Positions 4,438 through 7,477 of a stretch of DNA of 7,477 nt are shown in pieces. The translations under genes were made by a program, and so were the position numbers. The notes under the pieces were generated by a model. That model was not told where the DNA came from and made no database searches. It saw nothing but the letters and a program-made list of their open reading frames with translations. Origin of the DNA: Campylobacteraceae bacterium. GTDB taxonomy: Bacteria; Campylobacterota; Campylobacteria; Campylobacterales; Sulfurovaceae. The stretch is taken from NCBI GenBank assembly GCA_027083895.1, contig JALWMN010000039.1, positions 1 through 7,477 of the forward strand, read 5' to 3'. How positions within the stretch are numbered: the stretch's first letter is position 1; every line of letters begins with the position of its first letter.

Positions 4438-5463
4438 ATGAAGAGAAAGATAAAAATTGTACTCCTTTTTATTATCGCAATTCTTATTTACTTTCTCTTC
4501 CCATTAAAAACGCCACAACTGCTCTATATCTATGAAGATGCAAAATCTCCCCCTTATGATGCAAACTATCCTCTCAATAGTTTCGATCTTGCTATTCTTA
4601 AGCTTCTTAATGTAAAAAAAGGATGGATTCGCGTACCGCATCAGACTAAAAAGTTAGAGATTATTAAGACTGCTCTAAAAAGTAATCGTGAAAAGACCCG
4701 TAGAATGATAATGTATGGTGGATCAACCATTGAAGAGTTTGTAAGACAGATATCAAAACAGGCAAACCTAGATAGACAAAAGCTACTAAATATCTACAAT
4801 AAATATGCCCTCTTTCCAGAAGCATCTATTATTGCTAAACACTATCATATTCCTTTTAAAACTAATGAAGTTAGTACAATGGAGCATATGCTCAATGTAA
4901 GTGCTCTCCTCTTTGAGAAACTCTCAAAAAAGTATGCGACACCACTTAAGAGCAAAAAGTTTAAAGAGAAGGTAATTATTGCCTCTATTATAGAAAAGGA
5001 GACGCAAAACTATAAAGAGATGCCACTTATTGCTTCAGTTATCTATAATCGTCTTAAAAAAGGGATGAAGCTACAGATGGATGCAACACTCAACTACAAA
5101 CATAACTCGCATAAAATTGTTACACCAGAGATGATTAGAAAGAATAACTCAGCATTTAATAGTTATAAACATAAAGGTCTGCCACCAGAGCCAATTGCTA
5201 GTATCTCCAAAGCATCATTAGATGCCGCTTTTAATCCTGCACAAACAGAGTATCTCTATTTTGTAAAGTCCAAAGATGGTAAAAGCCATATCTTTAGTAA
5301 AGAGTATAAAAGCCATATTAGAAATGTGAAAAGGTATAAAGCATCCCTTAAAAAGAGGATAAAGTTAAAAAAACGGATTAAACAGCTTATAGAGCACAAT
5401 ACGCCAAAGGCTCCTAAACTTATGCTACTGCCAACAACTGTAGATATCTTAAACGAGAATTAG
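4438..5463 (+). CDS. mltG: Endolytic peptidoglycan transglycosylase MltG (YceG family)
   Basis: MltG cuts nascent glycan strands at the inner membrane and so sets their length, working alongside peptidoglycan synthases. The 341-residue product matches the usual length. One N-terminal membrane segment (residues 5-23) anchors it, leaving the rest in the periplasm. The YceG domain shows IASIIEKETQN (181-191), in which E186 matches the catalytic glutamate, followed by PLIASVIYNRLKKGMKLQMD (196-215) and the substrate-groove segment GLPPEPIASISKASLDAAFN (247-266) with YLYFV. The C-terminus (about 298-320) is strongly basic. A good ribosome binding site (GGGGAG, 4424-4429) overlaps the lpxL stop codon, which supports co-transcription of the two envelope genes. 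Its stop codon lies inside the putative trpB promoter. Confidence 0.93.
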   Translation: MKRKIKIVLLFIIAILIYFLFPLKTPQLLYIYEDAKSPPYDANYPLNSFDLAILKLLNVKKGWIRVPHQTKKLEIIKTALKSNREKTRRMIMYGGSTIEEFVRQISKQANLDRQKLLNIYNKYALFPEASIIAKHYHIPFKTNEVSTMEHMLNVSALLFEKLSKKYATPLKSKKFKEKVIIASIIEKETQNYKEMPLIASVIYNRLKKGMKLQMDATLNYKHNSHKIVTPEMIRKNNSAFNSYKHKGLPPEPIASISKASLDAAFNPAQTEYLYFVKSKDGKSHIFSKEYKSHIRNVKRYKASLKKRIKLKKRIKQLIEHNTPKAPKLMLLPTTVDILNEN

Positions 5464-5470
5464 ATATAAT
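5460..5470 (+). promoter_or_regulatory. Promoter of trpB-pepA (-10 region) overlapping the mltG stop
   Basis: TTAGATATAAT, with a perfect TATAAT at 5465-5470, repeats the -10 region found upstream of rpsF (104-114); the identity extends to 12 bases, ATTAGATATAAT. It overlaps the last codon and stop of mltG. Transcription would start near 5477, within the A-run of the hairpin that follows, leaving a leader of about 20 nt before trpB. Confidence 0.55.
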
Positions 5471-5491
5471 CTCTCTAAAAAAGAGAGTTTT
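5471..5491 (+). promoter_or_regulatory. Hairpin covering the trpB ribosome binding site
   Basis: CTCTCT (5471-5476) and AGAGAG (5482-5487) form a 6-bp stem with an AAAAA loop, followed by TTTT (5488-5491). It could be a weak terminator for mltG read-through. The AGAGAG arm is also the only Shine-Dalgarno-like sequence for the ATG at 5497 (9-base spacing), so when the full hairpin forms, trpB translation would be masked. A transcript starting at about 5477 would lack the left arm and leave the site free. Confidence 0.45.
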
Positions 5492-5496
5492 AATCT

Positions 5497-6699
5497 ATGT
5501 ATATTCCTAAAGCTAGTAAATATGATCCAGATGAGCTTGGGCATTTTGGTATCTTTGGTGGTCGCTATGTACCAGAGACTTTAATGCCAATTTTAGAAGA
5601 GTTAAAAAACGATTACGAAAAGGTTCGTTTTGATAAAGATTTCTGGGCAGAGGTGGATTACTACTATAAAAAGTATGTTGGACGTCCAAGTCCACTCTAT
5701 TTTGCTAAAAACCTCTCTAAAGATTTAGGGGCAAAGATCTACTTAAAAAGAGAGGATTTAAATCACACAGGGGCACATAAAATTAACCATACTGTTGCAC
5801 AAGCAATCTTAGCAAAACGTCTTGGAAAAAAGAGGGTAATTGCAGAAACAGGTGCAGGGCAACATGGTGTGGCAACTGCTACTGTTGCAGCTCTTTTTGG
5901 TTTAGAGTGCGAAATTTTTATGGGTGAAAAAGATGTAAAGCGGCAAGCTCTTAATGTATTTAGAATGAAGCTTTTAGGGGCAAAGGTGCACGCTGTCAAG
6001 AGTGGGAGTCGTACATTGAAAGATGCGATGAATGATGCAATTAGACACTGGGTTACTAATGCTCGAGATACATTTTATATTATAGGAACTGTAGCAGGTC
6101 CCCACCCATACCCTATGATGATTAGAGATATTCAATCGATTATTGGATGGGAAGCAAGACGTGACATATTAGAAGTAGAAGGTAAACTACCAGATTTCGT
6201 AATTGCCTGCATTGGTGGCGGATCAAACGCAATTGGTATCTTTAACCACTTTTTAGAGGATAAAGAGACGCAATGTATAGGAATAGAAGCAGGAGGACTT
6301 GGGCTTGATAACAAACATGGTGCCTCTTTAGCAAAAGGGAGTCCAGGGGTACTGCATGGTCAAATGAGTTATCTACTTCAAGATGAAGATGGGCAAATTT
6401 TAGAAGCTCACTCAATAAGTGCAGGGCTAGACTATCCCGGGATTGGACCAGAACATGCATATTTAAAAGAATTAGGTGTGGTAAAATATGATAATATTAC
6501 TGATCAAGAGGCACTTGAAGCTTTTGTATGGCTTAGTCAAAAAGAGGGGATTATTCCAGCTTTTGAGAGTGCCCATGCAGTCGCTTATTTAAAAAAGATA
6601 CCGCAAGAGGAGCTTAAAGATAAATTGGTTATTGTAAATGTCTCAGGACGTGGTGATAAAGATATGGTTCAAGCACAAGAGTTATTAAATTTCGATTAA
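5497..6699 (+). CDS. trpB: Tryptophan synthase beta chain
   Basis: TrpB is the pyridoxal-phosphate enzyme that joins indole and L-serine to make L-tryptophan, normally in complex with TrpA. The 400-residue protein has all expected landmarks: the [10 protein letters not shown] start (19-29), [14 protein letters not shown] (85-98) with the Schiff-base lysine K95, [11 protein letters not shown] (116-126) with catalytic E117, the cofactor phosphate loop GGGSNA (240-245), the D312 region ([13 protein letters not shown]), E357 in the PAFES segment and S383 in VSGRGDKD. It is of the common TrpB1 type. ATG 5497 gives the family-typical N-terminus. No trpA or other trp gene is adjacent; pepA follows after 9 bp. 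A dedicated promoter and a hairpin over its ribosome binding site precede it. Confidence 0.97.
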   Translation: MYIPKASKYDPDELGHFGIFGGRYVPETLMPILEELKNDYEKVRFDKDFWAEVDYYYKKYVGRPSPLYFAKNLSKDLGAKIYLKREDLNHTGAHKINHTVAQAILAKRLGKKRVIAETGAGQHGVATATVAALFGLECEIFMGEKDVKRQALNVFRMKLLGAKVHAVKSGSRTLKDAMNDAIRHWVTNARDTFYIIGTVAGPHPYPMMIRDIQSIIGWEARRDILEVEGKLPDFVIACIGGGSNAIGIFNHFLEDKETQCIGIEAGGLGLDNKHGASLAKGSPGVLHGQMSYLLQDEDGQILEAHSISAGLDYPGIGPEHAYLKELGVVKYDNITDQEALEAFVWLSQKEGIIPAFESAHAVAYLKKIPQEELKDKLVIVNVSGRGDKDMVQAQELLNFD

Positions 6700-6708
6700 G
6701 GATAGAAG

Positions 6709-7477
6709 ATGAAAATAGAGTTTCTAGAGAAGAGTTTAAAGGATATAAAAGCTGATTTAGAACTAATAGTTGTTGTAAAAGAGGATTTTGATCATAGATT
6801 TACAAAAGAGTATAAAGAGATCTTAAAAGAAGCAGGTTTTAGTGGTGATCAAGATGAACTTTGCCTTTTAGTAGAGAGTAGAAAGCTTTTTGTAGGAAGT
6901 AACTCACTTAGAGCAAAAGATATTCGTCCAGCTATTGCTACAGCACTTCGCTCTTTAATTGGTAAAAAGTATAAAAGTGTTAAAATGGCTAGCTACCTAA
7001 GCCACGATAAATGTACAGCAACTCTTAGAGCCCAAGCAGAAGCGATACTTTTAGGTACATATAAATTCGAAAAGTATAAATCAAAAAAGAGTGATGACTT
7101 TAAAGCAATCTATATCTCAAACGAAGAGTATAGTGAGAAAAAGGTCGATATAGAAGCAGCTAAACGAGCTATTAGTAAAGGGCTTGAGGTAGCATCATCT
7201 GTTAATTTAGCAAGAGATATTGTTAATACTCCACCAGATGATTTCTATCCAAAAACGATGGCAAAAGTTGCAAAAGATATAGCAAAAAATGAAGGACTTA
7301 AAGTAAAAATTTTAAAAGAAGAGGAGATTAAAAAAGAGAATATGAATGCTCTTCTAGCAGTTGCTAGAGCAAGTAGTCACTCTCCAAGAGTAATTCACTT
7401 AAGTTATAAACCTAAAAATCCAAAGTCAGTAGTCTCTTTAGTAGGTAAAGGGCTTACTTATGATAGTGGTGGGTTAA
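6709..7477 (+). CDS. pepA: Leucyl aminopeptidase, family M17 (5' part, runs off the window)
   Basis: The frame opened by ATG 6709 stays open to the window end (256 codons plus one base), so the 3' half is missing. The product is a cytosolic dimetal aminopeptidase that removes N-terminal residues from peptides. Residues 1-160 form the variable N-terminal domain. Then come NLARDIVNTPPDD (166-178), typical of the linker into the catalytic domain, and VGKGLTYDSGG (245-255), the first metal-binding block, with K247 and D252 as ligands. The remaining ligand motif (the NTDAEGRL-type block) lies beyond the window. A ribosome binding site AAGGA (6698-6702) overlaps the trpB stop, 6 bases before the ATG, so the two genes are almost certainly co-transcribed. 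Confidence 0.93.
   Translation, partial: MKIEFLEKSLKDIKADLELIVVVKEDFDHRFTKEYKEILKEAGFSGDQDELCLLVESRKLFVGSNSLRAKDIRPAIATALRSLIGKKYKSVKMASYLSHDKCTATLRAQAEAILLGTYKFEKYKSKKSDDFKAIYISNEEYSEKKVDIEAAKRAISKGLEVASSVNLARDIVNTPPDDFYPKTMAKVAKDIAKNEGLKVKILKEEEIKKENMNALLAVARASSHSPRVIHLSYKPKNPKSVVSLVGKGLTYDSGGL

Noticed and set aside
5513..6460. Four minus-strand open frames of 60-78 codons inside trpB
   Set aside because: All lie wholly within an intact, strongly conserved trpB, have no ribosome binding sites and no recognisable product.
1..7477. CRISPR array, tRNA, rRNA, transposon or phage genes
   Set aside because: No regularly spaced short repeats, no cloverleaf or rRNA-like segments, no transposase or integrase motifs seen. 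The only sizeable repeat is the coding duplication at 2485-2843.

Overview
The window looks like chromosomal DNA from a low-GC (roughly one third G+C) member of the Campylobacterota (former Epsilonproteobacteria). Three things point there: the gene order rpsF-ssb-rpsR behind what looks like the end of holA, which is also the order I recall for Helicobacter; protein wording typical of that phylum in RpsF, LpxL, MltG and TrpB; and AT-rich promoters with a clear -10 box but no convincing -35 box. Genus cannot be fixed from the sequence alone.

Layout. Positions 1-78 hold the last 25 codons of an upstream gene (probably holA). A promoter (-10 at 109-114) then drives a tight operon: rpsF (182-553), ssb (566-1078) and rpsR (1090-1353), closed by a hairpin terminator at 1354-1379. 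Next come 305 AT-rich bases without a confident gene, including a possible decayed minus-strand C-terminus, and then a small lipocalin-like lipoprotein (1659-2051). Convergent with it is a minus-strand gene (2070-3239) for a membrane-anchored protein: one N-terminal membrane segment, a long acidic Ser-rich linker with an internal duplication, and a C-terminal helix-hairpin-helix domain.

A divergent intergenic region (3240-3501) leads into a rightward run: a lipid A acyltransferase (lpxL-like, about 3502-4425), mltG (4438-5463), trpB (5497-6699) and the first 256 codons of a leucyl aminopeptidase gene (pepA, 6709-window end).

Functionally, the left part makes small-subunit ribosomal proteins S6 and S18 plus single-stranded DNA-binding protein. 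The lpxL-mltG pair serves the cell envelope (lipid A acylation and peptidoglycan strand release). trpB and pepA are metabolic genes that appear to have their own promoter at the mltG-trpB junction. The ordinary genes hold no surprises. The parts worth a second look are regulatory or architectural: a leader in front of lpxL with two mutually exclusive hairpins and an 11-codon ORF carrying the only strong Shine-Dalgarno site; a hairpin that would mask the trpB ribosome binding site on read-through transcripts only; a leader hairpin in front of rpsF; and the membrane-tethered helix-hairpin-helix protein.
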